From the NCBI RefSeq assembly GCF_900461105.1, contig NZ_UFWZ01000001.1, forward strand, positions 682,001-746,000: DNA of 64,000 nucleotides, read 5' to 3'. The translations under genes and the position numbers were made by a program. Origin of the DNA: Clostridium putrefaciens (lineage in GTDB: Bacteria; Bacillota; Clostridia; Clostridiales; Clostridiaceae). The notes beneath the pieces were generated by a model. That model saw only the letters and a list, made by a program, of their open reading frames with translations. It was not told where the DNA came from and searched no databases. Positions 18,704 to 28,731 of this stretch are shown piece by piece. Numbering within the stretch: position 1 is the stretch's first letter; the number at the start of each line of letters is the position of its first letter.

Positions 18704-20476
18704 TTAGTTATTACATAAGTTTAAGAATTCATCTATATCACCTTTTATTATTTCTAATGAGTTTCTCCAAAAATTAATATCATGAATATCTATATTCATA
18801 ACCTTTGTTACATCTGCTGCACTGTTTTTACCTGTAAGTGCTAGTAGTTTATCATACCTAGGAATAAATTCTTCACCTTTTTTTAAATATTCAGCATAAA
18901 GTCCCTTTGCAAATAGCAAACCAAAGGCATAAGGGAAGTTATAATAGCTATATCCTGCTGAATAGTAGTGAGGCTTACAAATCCACATATATGGGTGTAG
19001 TAAATCTTGATCTAAACCATCACCATAGGCCTCTTTTTGAGAAGAAATCATTATTTCGTTAAGTTCTTTAGGAGTTAAGGCTGCCTCCTCCCTCATTTCA
19101 AATAACTTTTTCTCGAATAAAAATCTACTATAAATATCTATAATAATTTGTGTAGAATCTTGAAGCTCGCTTTCTAAAATGCTTAAAGCATCTTCCTTGG
19201 TTGCCTTCTTTAAAGTAGCCTTTTTAACAATGGTTTCACAGAAGGTAGAAGCTGTTTCCGCTATAGGCATTGGATAATCAGAGTTTAGTATAGATTCGTT
19301 AAGTAGACAATCACCATGGTATCCGTGCCCAAGTTCATGAGCTAGAGTAATTACGTCACTAAGGTTTCCACCAAAGTTTAACATTATCCTACTTTGTCCT
19401 AGGGTAGGAAGGCCAGCACAAAAAGCTCCAGCTACCTTTCCCTCCTTTGGTAGTACATCAATCCAGTTTTCATCAAAAGCCCTTTTAGCAAAATCTCCAA
19501 GTTTATTACTAAAGGTTCTAAAGTTTTCTTCAACGAAGTCTTTTGCTTCATCATAGCTATAGGTTTTATTTGCATTGCCAATTGGAGCAAATATTTCATA
19601 AAAAGGTAGCCCGGTTTTATAACCTAGAATTTCTGATTTCTTTTTTAGGTATTCTCTAAAATGAGGCATATATTCCTTCATAGCATCAATCATAGCATCT
19701 AATGCTTCCATATCCATTCTAGATTTAATTAAAGACTCATGAAGAGGTGACTCATATCCCCTTAATCTAGAAGTGGTTATAACTTCACCCTTTATTCCAT
19801 TAAGGGCGGCAGCTGCTGAGTCTTCAATCTTTTTGTAACTTTCAAGTTCAGCATAATATGCAGCCTTTCTAACTTTGCTATCTTTGTGATGAGCTAAATT
19901 TCTAACCTCTGTAAGGGGTAATACTTGTATTTCTCCATTAATATCTATATCTACCATGAGCTTTGAAACTAAAGCCTCTTTTAGTGTGTCAAAAGCTGAG
20001 GAGCCTGTAGTTTGCATTTTTGCTATTATAGATTCCTCTTTATCACTTAGTACGTACTTACTATTGTTTTTAATTTCTTTAAGTATAAATTCATGTTCTT
20101 TAAGTAAAGGGCTAGATTCTATTATATTATCTAAATTATCAATAGACCCTATGAATTTTTTATAATTTGAATCGCTTTTAGCCATATCAGCTAACATCTT
20201 TTGAATTATTTCTGTGTTTTTTAAGGCCTCAGAATTATTAGTATCAACAGAGGTTGTTAAGCTACAAAAAGAGTATAAATTTGTTACTAATTTTGTAAGT
20301 CTTATATTGTCATTTATATATTTTTCAAGGGTAGATTTTATGTCGTTGCCATTTATGTCGGAATCAACTTCACTATTTATTTTAGATATAAATAGTTTCA
20401 ACTCATTTAGATCTTCTTTAAATTCTTTGTTATCAAAAGAAGTATAGAGTTCTTTTAAGCTCCAGTTTAAATTCAT
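18704..20476 (-). CDS. pepF: Oligoendopeptidase F, M3 family
   Basis: 590-aa cytosolic zinc metallopeptidase that trims oligopeptides. The catalytic HEXXH is HELGH in TLAHELGHGYHGD (residue ~385), with the downstream glutamate region PIAETASTFCE about 25 residues later, as in family M3B. N-terminal helical domain SFDNKEFKEDLNELK. Stand-alone gene on the minus strand, RBS GGGAGG before the ATG. Fits a peptide-fermenting organism. Confidence 0.95.
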   Translation of the reverse strand: MNLNWSLKELYTSFDNKEFKEDLNELKLFISKINSEVDSDINGNDIKSTLEKYINDNIRLTKLVTNLYSFCSLTTSVDTNNSEALKNTEIIQKMLADMAKSDSNYKKFIGSIDNLDNIIESSPLLKEHEFILKEIKNNSKYVLSDKEESIIAKMQTTGSSAFDTLKEALVSKLMVDIDINGEIQVLPLTEVRNLAHHKDSKVRKAAYYAELESYKKIEDSAAAALNGIKGEVITTSRLRGYESPLHESLIKSRMDMEALDAMIDAMKEYMPHFREYLKKKSEILGYKTGLPFYEIFAPIGNANKTYSYDEAKDFVEENFRTFSNKLGDFAKRAFDENWIDVLPKEGKVAGAFCAGLPTLGQSRIMLNFGGNLSDVITLAHELGHGYHGDCLLNESILNSDYPMPIAETASTFCETIVKKATLKKATKEDALSILESELQDSTQIIIDIYSRFLFEKKLFEMREEAALTPKELNEIMISSQKEAYGDGLDQDLLHPYMWICKPHYYSAGYSYYNFPYAFGLLFAKGLYAEYLKKGEEFIPRYDKLLALTGKNSAADVTKVMNIDIHDINFWRNSLEIIKGDIDEFLNLCNN

Positions 20477-20648
20477 AATGATACCTCCCTATAATGCTTA
20501 TATAAATAGTATATACCATTTATACATAGTGCTTCTACATAAAACAAAAAAATAAATTAGTAAAGGTGGTAAGTTGTGTGTTAATATGGTATTTATATTA
20601 AAAATAACACATGCTATTATTACGGATATGCAAGAAAGTGAGGTTTTT

Positions 20649-21407
20649 ATGAAAAAGAACCCAGGGTGGATTAAGTTTACTGTTATATTAATAGTAATTA
20701 ATCTATTTATGGTACGACAAGTTTTATCTCAAAATAATTTTAATGAAAGAGGGTATGATATACCTGTGCTCATGTATCACTCTATTACGGAAGATGATAA
20801 AAAGATGTTTAGAGTTACTAAAGATGGTTTTTATGAGCAAATGAAATATCTAAAAGATAGTGGTTTTAGTGTATTAAGCATGGATGAAGTATATGACCAC
20901 TTAAAAAACAATAAGCCTTTTAAAGATAAATCTATAGCAATAACCTTTGATGATGGGTATAAAGATAATTACCATAATGCTTACCCAATATTAAAGGAAT
21001 TTGCGATGAATGCTACCATTTTCGTAGTTACAGACTATTTAGGTGGAAGTGCTTACCTTAGTGTAGATGAAATTAAAGAAATGCAACTTAATAACATTGA
21101 CATTGAAAGCCATACTACCAATCATGCAAAGCTAGACAAGCTTACAGAAATTGATAGGATTAATACATTGAAAGATTCTAAAGATTATATTGATGAAGTG
21201 TTAAATAAAGAGGTGAAATACATAGCGTATCCTTTTGGTAGGTGCAATAAAGATGTGATTGCTGATGCTCGTCTTCAAGGGTATAAGATGGCCTTTACAA
21301 CAAAATCTGGACATGCTACTGGAAGAGATGATTTAAATCAATTAAAAAGAGTTCTTGTAAGTGGATATATGAATATAGATCATTTCATAAAAGTAGTTAA
21401 CAAATAA
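20649..21407 (+). CDS. Membrane-anchored polysaccharide deacetylase (NodB fold)
   Basis: 252 aa with an N-terminal signal anchor (KFTVILIVINLFMV) and a NodB domain. The metal/catalytic motifs are AITFDDGYKDNYHNA (Asp pair), ESHTTNHAKL (the two His) and IAYPFGRCNKD. It likely removes acetyl groups from cell-wall or other extracellular glycans. I chose the ATG at 20649 after AGTGAGG; an in-frame TTG at 20574 would add 25 residues. A bidirectional hairpin terminator follows. Confidence 0.88.
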   Translation: MKKNPGWIKFTVILIVINLFMVRQVLSQNNFNERGYDIPVLMYHSITEDDKKMFRVTKDGFYEQMKYLKDSGFSVLSMDEVYDHLKNNKPFKDKSIAITFDDGYKDNYHNAYPILKEFAMNATIFVVTDYLGGSAYLSVDEIKEMQLNNIDIESHTTNHAKLDKLTEIDRINTLKDSKDYIDEVLNKEVKYIAYPFGRCNKDVIADARLQGYKMAFTTKSGHATGRDDLNQLKRVLVSGYMNIDHFIKVVNK

Positions 21408-21444
21408 CATATGAATATTAAGTACTAAAATAAAAGCAATACAT

Positions 21445-21494
21445 AAAAAACAAAGAATCAATATAAAGAATAGCATATTGATTCTTTGTTTTTA
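21445..21494. terminator. Bidirectional terminator
   Basis: AAAACAAAGAATCAATAT pairs with ATATTGATTCTTTGTTTT between the convergent deacetylase and acyltransferase genes. Confidence 0.9.
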
Positions 21495-21503
21495 GGAAAA
21501 GTA

Positions 21504-22217
21504 TTATAATTTACTTTGTATAATTCCCTTAACATCAGAAGGTAGATTATCTAATTCTTCTTTTGAAAGGTTATCTGTCCTTATCATTGGATGTATAAAT
21601 ATTTCAACTTCAGCAGGTTTTACTCTGCCTCCATTTTGTTCCATGAGCTTATAAGATCCATTTAGGGTAACAGGGACTATAGGTACCTTAGCTTTAGTAG
21701 CTAATTTGAAGCTTCCAGCTTTGAAGTTACCTATTTCATTTCCACGACTTCTAGTTCCCTCAGGAAATATTACTAAAGAGTAACCGCTTTTAAGGATTTT
21801 TATACCTTCTACAATAGCTTCAGCGGATTTTCTAATGCTACTTCTATCCATGAATACACAGTGCATATATTCCATCCATGTTTTTAAAACAGGTATCTTT
21901 TTCATTTCGATTTTAGCAACATAGCCTTTAGGCTTATCTATGTAACTCATAAATAGTGCAATATCAAAATTACCTTGATGATTACTAACAAATAGTACAG
22001 GAATGTCCTTTGGAATATTTTCCTTACCATAAACATTAACCTTTGCTCCGCTGAGCTTAACATGAGACATAGCCCAATCTGATGTAACCTTATTAACATA
22101 TTCATCTTTTTCTTTAATTTTTCCTTGGCGTTCTAAAGATTTAACTTTATAAATACCAGGGATTTTGCCAATTAAACTTGTGGTAAAGTGAGTGTACCAA
22201 GCTATAGTTCTAAGCAT
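21504..22217 (-). CDS. plsC: 1-acyl-sn-glycerol-3-phosphate acyltransferase
   Basis: 237 aa. The LPLAT motif I is SNHQGNFDIAL (HX4D), motif III is FPEGTRSRGNE, and VPIVPVTLNGSY is the proline-containing motif IV. It acylates lysophosphatidic acid to phosphatidic acid at the membrane. One N-terminal hydrophobic stretch. Single gene on the minus strand. Confidence 0.93.
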   Translation of the reverse strand: MLRTIAWYTHFTTSLIGKIPGIYKVKSLERQGKIKEKDEYVNKVTSDWAMSHVKLSGAKVNVYGKENIPKDIPVLFVSNHQGNFDIALFMSYIDKPKGYVAKIEMKKIPVLKTWMEYMHCVFMDRSSIRKSAEAIVEGIKILKSGYSLVIFPEGTRSRGNEIGNFKAGSFKLATKAKVPIVPVTLNGSYKLMEQNGGRVKPAEVEIFIHPMIRTDNLSKEELDNLPSDVKGIIQSKL

Positions 22218-22328
22218 AATAAATCTCCTATCTGAATTTTAGTTTAGGATACCTTTGTAAAATAACTAGTTTAATTATATTACAAAGATTACTTTTATTA
22301 AAGTGACAAATAGAAGCATTATATAAAA

Positions 22329-24086
22329 TTACTTTTTAGAAGTAGCCTTAGGTACAATAGAAATATCATGTTTAACACTATCTATTTTAATAAAACAAAA
22401 TACAATAGGTATAAGGTAAACTAGGGTGTTAGAATAAAGATATCTAAAATCTTGAGCTGGTGTTGCTATAAATATAGTTGCTGCATTTAGCAGTACTGGT
22501 AAAATTACAAGTAAGGTTTTTGAACCATTTCTTAATATGGCTAAAAGCCCAAATAACAAAATAAAAAACATTTGAAAAGCTGGTTTCCAAAAGAAATGTT
22601 GTAAATCAGGTTTCTGAGTAAGGTCTAAAAATTTATTGCAAAGTTTAGTTAAACTGTTAATTAAAACAGTTTGTTTTAATCCTAAAGAGTTTTCTAAAAT
22701 CCCCCTACTACCCCCGTTCACATATCCTTTAACTGACCACCCTATGGCAGTTTGACTTAGGTAGGAATCGAAGGCTATCTTAGGATTTTGAATGCAGGCA
22801 CCGGCCCAAAGCTTAAGAAATCCCACTTTATCATCCATTAAACTATCTACTTTAAAGTCTTTGTGAAATTTAATATAATCTACATTTCCTGGCATGTAAT
22901 TTTCTGACCAAGAACTTAAAGGCATTATTTCAGTAGCCTTTTTTAATTGTTCTTCATTTAAATAACCATTATTTTTTATAACAGCAGCAATTTGCTGTGT
23001 TGGAATTCCAAAAGCCTCACTAGAGGAAGCTGGTTCTATTCCAATTAGACTATAAATTGGTCCCTTTATTAAAAGAAAAATAGTTAAAACAGAAACAAAT
23101 GTTATTATATATGGCTTTGATTTCTTTATGTTTACTAGTATTAACATTATTAATGTTCCAAATAGTGGAACCAGGCCATTGTGTCTAAATAATACAACCC
23201 CTAGGGAACAAAGTATAAAATAAATAAGATTTTTCCTATTATATATCCATTCATTATTAGTGATAACAATGTTTATAATTAGCATTGTAAATAAGAGTAT
23301 AAATCCGCTATAGATTATATCCTTCCACAAAGTAATAAACATTATTCCATTAACAGGGTTTAAGGCCATGACTAAAGTGATTAAGTATAGAATCTTTTTG
23401 TCAACACCAAGTCTTTCGAAGTTATACATACAATATCCAATCATTATAGACATAATAAGTACTTGAACTATAACAACTGCAGCTGGAGAATACCATACTT
23501 TTGTAATTAAATAGGTGAATAAAGTATGTACTACAGGGTTAGAATCATAGTATACACCTTCTGATATTTGCCACCATTGATTCATGGAATCTGCTGTCAT
23601 AACCCCTGGGTAAAATGCCAGTAAATAAAAGATACCCAATAAAATAAAAGGGACAGCATAGATAAGTATTCTTTTTTTACTTATATGTTCATGCTTAACT
23701 GGAATTTCAAACTGTAAAAGTGATATAAAAAGAATTGAAAAAGAAATAAAAAGAAGCAAAAACATAAATATATTGATTGAATACTTAATAATAGTTGGAT
23801 AGGATAATAAGTAATTTTTATAAGATATAAATATAATTTTATATAATATACATGCCATAAAAGAAAAGATAGGTATTAGTATCTTGTTCTTTTTGTTTAA
23901 ATTATTAAATTTGTTAGGTAATTCATTTATTATTTTACTGAAAAATAGGGTTAATGGAATAATAAAAAATAGGGGTATAAGCATCCTATTATTATTGTTT
24001 GGATTAATGTAAAGAGAAATTGTAAAACTATAAATAACACCTAAAATTAAACTAGATACATTGTTAGTAACGTTGCTTTTAATCAT
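22329..24086 (-). CDS. Polytopic membrane protein, DUF6020-like
   Basis: 585 aa, about 12-14 hydrophobic helices. A large outside loop carries AFYPGVMTADSMNQWWQIS and YYDSNPVVHTLFTYL, which I associate with the DUF6020 family of GT-C-like glycosyltransferase-fold proteins. A second hydrophilic domain (residues ~370-470) precedes the last helices. Function unknown; the fold suggests use of a lipid-linked sugar. Divergent from the GT2/DUF2304 pair, which may belong to the same surface-glycan task. Confidence 0.65.
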   Translation of the reverse strand: MIKSNVTNNVSSLILGVIYSFTISLYINPNNNNRMLIPLFFIIPLTLFFSKIINELPNKFNNLNKKNKILIPIFSFMACILYKIIFISYKNYLLSYPTIIKYSINIFMFLLLFISFSILFISLLQFEIPVKHEHISKKRILIYAVPFILLGIFYLLAFYPGVMTADSMNQWWQISEGVYYDSNPVVHTLFTYLITKVWYSPAAVVIVQVLIMSIMIGYCMYNFERLGVDKKILYLITLVMALNPVNGIMFITLWKDIIYSGFILLFTMLIINIVITNNEWIYNRKNLIYFILCSLGVVLFRHNGLVPLFGTLIMLILVNIKKSKPYIITFVSVLTIFLLIKGPIYSLIGIEPASSSEAFGIPTQQIAAVIKNNGYLNEEQLKKATEIMPLSSWSENYMPGNVDYIKFHKDFKVDSLMDDKVGFLKLWAGACIQNPKIAFDSYLSQTAIGWSVKGYVNGGSRGILENSLGLKQTVLINSLTKLCNKFLDLTQKPDLQHFFWKPAFQMFFILLFGLLAILRNGSKTLLVILPVLLNAATIFIATPAQDFRYLYSNTLVYLIPIVFCFIKIDSVKHDISIVPKATSKK

Positions 24087-24342
24087 ACTTCACCTCTAAA
24101 ATAATTATTTTGTATATGTTATAAATTAAGATATGTAACATATTATATCATAAATTCTCACATACTTAATGATTTGAATTGATAAATGTGGTAATATAAT
24201 TAATGTAGATTATAAGAAATCTTATATAATAGATAAAAGGTATGAAGATAATAGTATAATAAGCTTATGACATTATTAATTTATGGATAGGTTCTATTAC
24301 TATTTTGCCTGATAAAAGATAAAATAAAGGGGGAAATCAAAG

Positions 24343-25032
24343 ATGAAAGTACTAATCATTATTCCTGCTTTTAATGAAGAAGAAAACTTAATCAAATTAA
24401 TAGATAACATAAAGGTTTGTTGTCCTTTTTATGATATATTAGTAGTAAATGATTGCTCTACAGATAATACAAGACTTTTAAGATTTCAGCCACCGGTTTA
24501 TAAGGTGGATTTAGGATCTAACTTAGGTATTGGTGGAGCTGTGCAGACTGGATATAAATTTGCATATTATAATAATTATGATGTGGCTGTGCAGGTAGAT
24601 GGAGATGGTCAGCATAATCCTAAGTACATAAAGGACCTTATTGAAGAGATTAATAATGGAGAAAATATGTGTCTTGGGTCTAGGTTTATAGATAAGGCTG
24701 GATTTCAATCTACATTTGCAAGAAGAATAGGCATAGTATACTTTTCAAATCTTATATATTTGGTATCTAAAAAAAGGATAACGGATCCGACTTCGGGATT
24801 TAGAGCCTGTGATAAAACTGTAATTAAGATGTTTGCAAGAAGATATCCTACAGATTATCCAGAGCCTGAAACATTAGTTTCTTTAGCGAAAAATAAGCTT
24901 CGTATAAAAGAGATTCCTGTAGTAATGAATGAAAGAGAAAGTGGAGTATCTTCAATAAATCTCATTAAATCTATATATTATATGATAAAGGTTTCAATAG
25001 CTATATGTTTCACCTCGGTTTCCAGTAAATAA
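24343..25032 (+). CDS. Family 2 glycosyltransferase (dolichyl-P-mannose synthase-like)
   Basis: 229 aa GT-A enzyme: IIPAFNEEENL at the start, VVNDCSTDNT, the metal-binding VQVDGDGQHNPKYI, and DPTSGFRACD. It probably transfers a sugar to a polyprenyl phosphate. The RBS is AAAGGGGGAAATC. DUF2304 follows after 34 bp; this pair is often found together and is likely one unit. Confidence 0.9.
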   Translation: MKVLIIIPAFNEEENLIKLIDNIKVCCPFYDILVVNDCSTDNTRLLRFQPPVYKVDLGSNLGIGGAVQTGYKFAYYNNYDVAVQVDGDGQHNPKYIKDLIEEINNGENMCLGSRFIDKAGFQSTFARRIGIVYFSNLIYLVSKKRITDPTSGFRACDKTVIKMFARRYPTDYPEPETLVSLAKNKLRIKEIPVVMNERESGVSSINLIKSIYYMIKVSIAICFTSVSSK

Positions 25033-25066
25033 CATAGTTATAATTTGAACTTTGGAGGATGGATAG

Positions 25067-25435
25067 ATGAATTATCAGCTTCAGATTATTCTAACATTAG
25101 TTTCAATAGGATTTTTTATATTTATTTATAAAATGATAACAAATTATAAGATGGATCTCAGACATAGTCTAGTTTGGGTTTTATCTAGTTTGATTTTTAT
25201 ATTAATGTCTATATTCCCGGGTATTTTAACTAGTATTTCAAGACTTATACATATTGAAGAACCTGTTAACACAATATTTCTTTTGGTTATATTTTTTCTT
25301 TTGTTAGTAACATTTACGTTAACATTAACTATTTCAAAAAGATCTAACAGTATAAAAGATTTAGTACAAGAGGTTGCAATTTTAAAACTTAAGGTTGAAG
25401 GGTTATCTAAAGAAAAAGAAAAAGATAATAACTAG
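25067..25435 (+). CDS. DUF2304 small membrane protein
   Basis: 122 aa with three hydrophobic helices (residues ~5-22, ~35-55, ~70-92) and a coiled-coil-like basic tail ending KEKEKDNN. Matches DUF2304 proteins that accompany GT2 glycosyltransferases. Same operon as the upstream GT2, RBS GGAGGAT. Confidence 0.8.
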   Translation: MNYQLQIILTLVSIGFFIFIYKMITNYKMDLRHSLVWVLSSLIFILMSIFPGILTSISRLIHIEEPVNTIFLLVIFFLLLVTFTLTLTISKRSNSIKDLVQEVAILKLKVEGLSKEKEKDNN

Positions 25436-25611
25436 TATTGTAAAACGTGATATATAAGTATTAACTAGAGATCAGTAATTTTTTTGAAATATGCTGGTCT
25501 TTTTTATATAACATTTTAGATAAAGTAATCCTTACAATAATTTTTTGACAATAGATAGAACTATTGATAAAATTAATAATCAGGTAACTTGATGAAAGAG
25601 GTAGAAAAAAG

Positions 25612-26757
25612 ATGGAAGTTAATTTTGAAAGTCTTAAAATAACACAAAAGATGATAAATGGGTTAGAAAGTTTAGGAATTGAAAATCCTACAGAAATTCA
25701 AGAAAAAGTAATTCCTTTAGCGTTAGAGGGGAAAAATTTAATAGGACAGTCTGAGACAGGTACAGGTAAGACACTATCTTATCTTTTACCTATAATAGAA
25801 AAGATAGATGTAAATAAAAAAGAGATGCAATGTATAATAATAGCTCCAACACATGAGCTTGTAATGCAGATACATAATACTATTTCAGATTTAAGAAATA
25901 GTTCGGGTATAGAAGTTTTATCTACACCTTTAATAGGAAGCGCTAATATTACAAGGCAAATAGAAAAGTTAAAGTCAAAGCCACATATTATAGTAGGATC
26001 TTCAGGAAGAATATTAGAACTTATAAAAAAGAGGAAGATATCAGCCCACACTATAAGGATTATAGTTATTGACGAGGTAGATAAGCTTTTAGATAAAGAT
26101 AATATTCCTTCTATAAAAGAGATAATAAAAGCTACACCAAAGGATGCTCAAATGATGATGTTTTCAGCTACTATAACAGGAAATACCTTAGATGCTTCCA
26201 AAACATTAGCTCTAGATGTTGTTGTTGTAAGTGTTAAAGATACAAATACTGTTAATGAGGATATAATTCATGGGTATATTTTGACTGAACATAGAAAGAA
26301 AATAGATACGTTAAGAAAACTTATATCTTCAGTAAATCCTAAAAGGGCCCTTATATTTATTAACAGTAGTTATGATGTAGATAAAACTCTTGAAAAGCTT
26401 AGATTTCATAATATAAAGGTAGACTCTGTTCACGGTAGTAATGATAAGGAAGACAGACAAAGAGCTTTAGAAAACTTTAGAAAAGGTAGCATACAAGTTT
26501 TAGTTGCTTCAGATATTGCTGCAAGGGGCCTTGATATTAAAGGTATAACCCATGTGATAAATTTAGATCTTCCAAAGGATTCTAAAGATTACTTACATAG
26601 AGTAGGAAGAGTTGGAAGGGCAGGAGAAATAGGAGAAGTATTCTCTCTTGTAGATCCTAAAGAAGAAAGCCTTATAAAGAAATATGAGGATAATTTTAAG
26701 ATTGTTATTAAAGAGAAATATCTGTATGGTGGAAGAGTTGAGATTCAAGAAGATTAA
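25612..26757 (+). CDS. DEAD-box family ATP-dependent RNA helicase (DEVD variant)
   Basis: 381 aa, two RecA domains with little C-terminal extension. Q motif NPTEIQEKVIP; motif I SETGTGKT; Ia PTHELVMQI; motif II is VIDEVDKL (DEVD rather than DEAD); III SATITG; V VLVASDIAARGLDIKG; VI YLHRVGRVGRAG. A cytosolic RNA unwinding enzyme; without a C-terminal RNA-binding domain the target cannot be guessed. RBS GAAAGAGG before the ATG. Confidence 0.93.
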   Translation: MEVNFESLKITQKMINGLESLGIENPTEIQEKVIPLALEGKNLIGQSETGTGKTLSYLLPIIEKIDVNKKEMQCIIIAPTHELVMQIHNTISDLRNSSGIEVLSTPLIGSANITRQIEKLKSKPHIIVGSSGRILELIKKRKISAHTIRIIVIDEVDKLLDKDNIPSIKEIIKATPKDAQMMMFSATITGNTLDASKTLALDVVVVSVKDTNTVNEDIIHGYILTEHRKKIDTLRKLISSVNPKRALIFINSSYDVDKTLEKLRFHNIKVDSVHGSNDKEDRQRALENFRKGSIQVLVASDIAARGLDIKGITHVINLDLPKDSKDYLHRVGRVGRAGEIGEVFSLVDPKEESLIKKYEDNFKIVIKEKYLYGGRVEIQED

Positions 26758-26817
26758 TAGGAGAATTTAGACTTTTGCACAAGTTTATAGGAAATGTTTA
26801 GAGGTGAGTTATTAGTT

Positions 26818-27156
26818 ATGAATATTCAAGTTTTTGGCATAAAAAAGTGCTTTGATACGAAAAAGGCAGAAAGGTATTTTAAGGAGAGAAATATAAAATA
26901 TCAGTTTATTGATTTAAATGAAAAGGCTTTAAGCAAGGGCGAATTACAAAGTGTAAAATCTTCTGTAGGATTAATAAATTTAATAAATAAAGAAAGTAAA
27001 GAATATGAAAAGCTAAATCTTTCAAATATTAGAAGCGATAGTACAAGAGAAGAAATACTTTTAAAAAACCCAAAACTATATAAAACACCTATAGTTCGTA
27101 ATGGGAACATGGCTACAGTTGGTTATGATATAGAGACTTGGAAAATTTGGGAGTAG
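26818..27156 (+). CDS. ArsC/Spx-family thioredoxin-fold protein
   Basis: 112 aa. VFGIKKCFDTKKAERYF carries a single Cys at the position of the ArsC/Spx N-terminal cysteine, and KTPIVRNGNMATVGYDIETW is the C-terminal half of the fold. Lacking the CXXC of Spx, it looks more like a YffB-type reductase of unknown substrate. I chose the ATG at 26818, ten bases after GAGGTGAG. Confidence 0.82.
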   Translation: MNIQVFGIKKCFDTKKAERYFKERNIKYQFIDLNEKALSKGELQSVKSSVGLINLINKESKEYEKLNLSNIRSDSTREEILLKNPKLYKTPIVRNGNMATVGYDIETWKIWE

Positions 27157-27247
27157 AAAAAGGGTATACTAAAGCTTAAACATCTTTATTTAAAAGGTTA
27201 AAAAACCCTGACTTTATACAATAGTAAGGTCTTTAGATAAAGAAAGT

Positions 27248-27784
27248 ATGGTGAATAGAATGAATGATTATATCTTTCATGCAATAAATAATATAGCTAA
27301 TAAAAGTAGTGTTTTAGATGAAATAATGATTATAACTTCAAAATATGGCCCTTATATATCTATATTAGCTTTAGGAAGTATACTTATATTAGGGATATAT
27401 AAAAAGAAAAGAAGACCAGTTCAATATGCTATAGAAACGCTAATAATAACTATAATAAGTATGGTATTAAGTTTTGTAATTGGTAGGGTCTTTTATGTGG
27501 AAAGGCCCTTTGTTAAAAATAAGGTTAATTTGCTTATAAATCACAAAAGTAATGCTTCTTTTCCAAGTAATCATGCTATGGGAACTATGAGTATAGCGGT
27601 AGGATTATTTTCATTTGATAATTTAATAGGAATGTTTTTAACCTTTCTATCTATAATGGTAGGTATTGCTAGGGTATATGTAGGCAATCACTATCCTTTA
27701 GATGTTATAGGTGGTTATATATTAGTTTTTATAGTAGATTACATATATAAAAGGTATATAAGGAAGTTTATAGTTACAGATTAA
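27248..27784 (+). CDS. PAP2-family phosphatase (undecaprenyl-PP phosphatase-like)
   Basis: 178 aa, about five membrane helices. Phosphatase motifs: VFYVERPF (RP of motif C1), FPSNHAMG (PSXH, C2) and ARVYVGNHYPLDVIGGY (C3: R, H, D). BcrC-like enzymes recycle undecaprenyl pyrophosphate outside the membrane; other lipid phosphatases are possible. Motif C2 has Asn in place of the usual Gly. Terminator follows. Confidence 0.85.
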   Translation: MVNRMNDYIFHAINNIANKSSVLDEIMIITSKYGPYISILALGSILILGIYKKKRRPVQYAIETLIITIISMVLSFVIGRVFYVERPFVKNKVNLLINHKSNASFPSNHAMGTMSIAVGLFSFDNLIGMFLTFLSIMVGIARVYVGNHYPLDVIGGYILVFIVDYIYKRYIRKFIVTD

Positions 27785-27810
27785 TTTTGCAATGTAACTA
27801 TAATATTAAT

Positions 27811-27850
27811 AAAAAGAAGCTTTTATTAAAGCTTCTTTTTATTTTATTAA
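27811..27850. terminator. Bidirectional terminator
   Basis: AAAAAGAAGCTTT pairs with AAAGCTTCTTTTT around a TATT-type loop, between the convergent PAP2 and YtaF-like genes. Confidence 0.88.
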
Positions 27851-27951
27851 TATTTAAAAACCTTAGGTTACATATTAATATTAATTTGAAATATTTAATA
27901 TGCTTTTTTATAATTCACAATAATGGTGGATAGTATGTTTAAATTTAAAAA

Positions 27952-28569
27952 TTACCTTATCTTTAAAATAGATAAAATAATTAACAATATTCCACCAAGC
28001 CAAGATAAATCTAATTTTGAAGTTTTAGCAAGCTTCTTACCTAAAAAGACACCTGAATATATAGCTACAATACCACAAACTAAAGATAACAAAATTACCT
28101 GTATATAATTAGCATTTCCAAGACTACTTCCAAACCCAACAGCTAGCGAGTCTAAAGATAGAGCTATTGCTAGATATAGGGCTTCTTTTGGCTCTAGCTC
28201 CTTTGAATTATTAAAGTCGGCTTTAGTTTCATCGGCATATATATCAATTATAAATCTTAAATCAAATAATTTTAAATTTATCTTCTTACCTGAAGCTTTA
28301 CCTATATAATTCTTCACAAGACTTTGAAATAAATAGTATATACCTAGTAAAAACAATATTAAAAAGCTTATTATGGAGGTAATGTTACCTGGAATAAGTT
28401 TTTTTATTATAGAACCAAAAAAAAGGGATATAGCAAGGCAAGAAGAACAAACTATATTAATAACTGTTATAGATAAAAAGGGGATTTTTATTTTATTTGC
28501 ACCATAAGCAATACTAGCCACTAGTGCATCTAAAGATAAGGCTAGTACTAATAGTAGGGACTCTAACAT
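27952..28569 (-). CDS. ytaF: Sporulation membrane protein YtaF / MntP-like
   Basis: 205 aa, six hydrophobic helices in two similar halves. Each half has the acidic helix typical of the MntP-like family: LALSLDALVASIAYG near the N-terminus and IALSLDSLAVGFGSSLG past the middle. YtaF is the sporulation-linked relative of the MntP Mn exporter; the substrate is unknown. AGGTGA lies five bases before the ATG at 28569; an in-frame TTG at 28584 precedes that Shine-Dalgarno and is unlikely to be used. Confidence 0.85.
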   Translation of the reverse strand: MLESLLLVLALSLDALVASIAYGANKIKIPFLSITVINIVCSSCLAISLFFGSIIKKLIPGNITSIISFLILFLLGIYYLFQSLVKNYIGKASGKKINLKLFDLRFIIDIYADETKADFNNSKELEPKEALYLAIALSLDSLAVGFGSSLGNANYIQVILLSLVCGIVAIYSGVFLGKKLAKTSKLDLSWLGGILLIILSILKIR

Positions 28570-28682
28570 CATATCACCTGCCAATATTATTTTGTAAGAC
28601 TTTATCGTATTTCCCCGGGAATATAGTAGGGAATTATAGATATTAATATATTATTCATGTATTTATGAATGGTTACACTATA

Positions 28683-28714
28683 AAAAAACCTCACCACTTA
28701 AGGCGAGGTTTTAA
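28683..28714 (-). terminator. Terminator after korB
   Basis: AAAACCTC and GAGGTTTT are complementary around CGCCTTAAGTGGT-type sequence, with T residues on the minus strand. It ends the korAB transcript. Confidence 0.7.
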
Positions 28715-28731
28715 TTAATAAGTTATATAAT

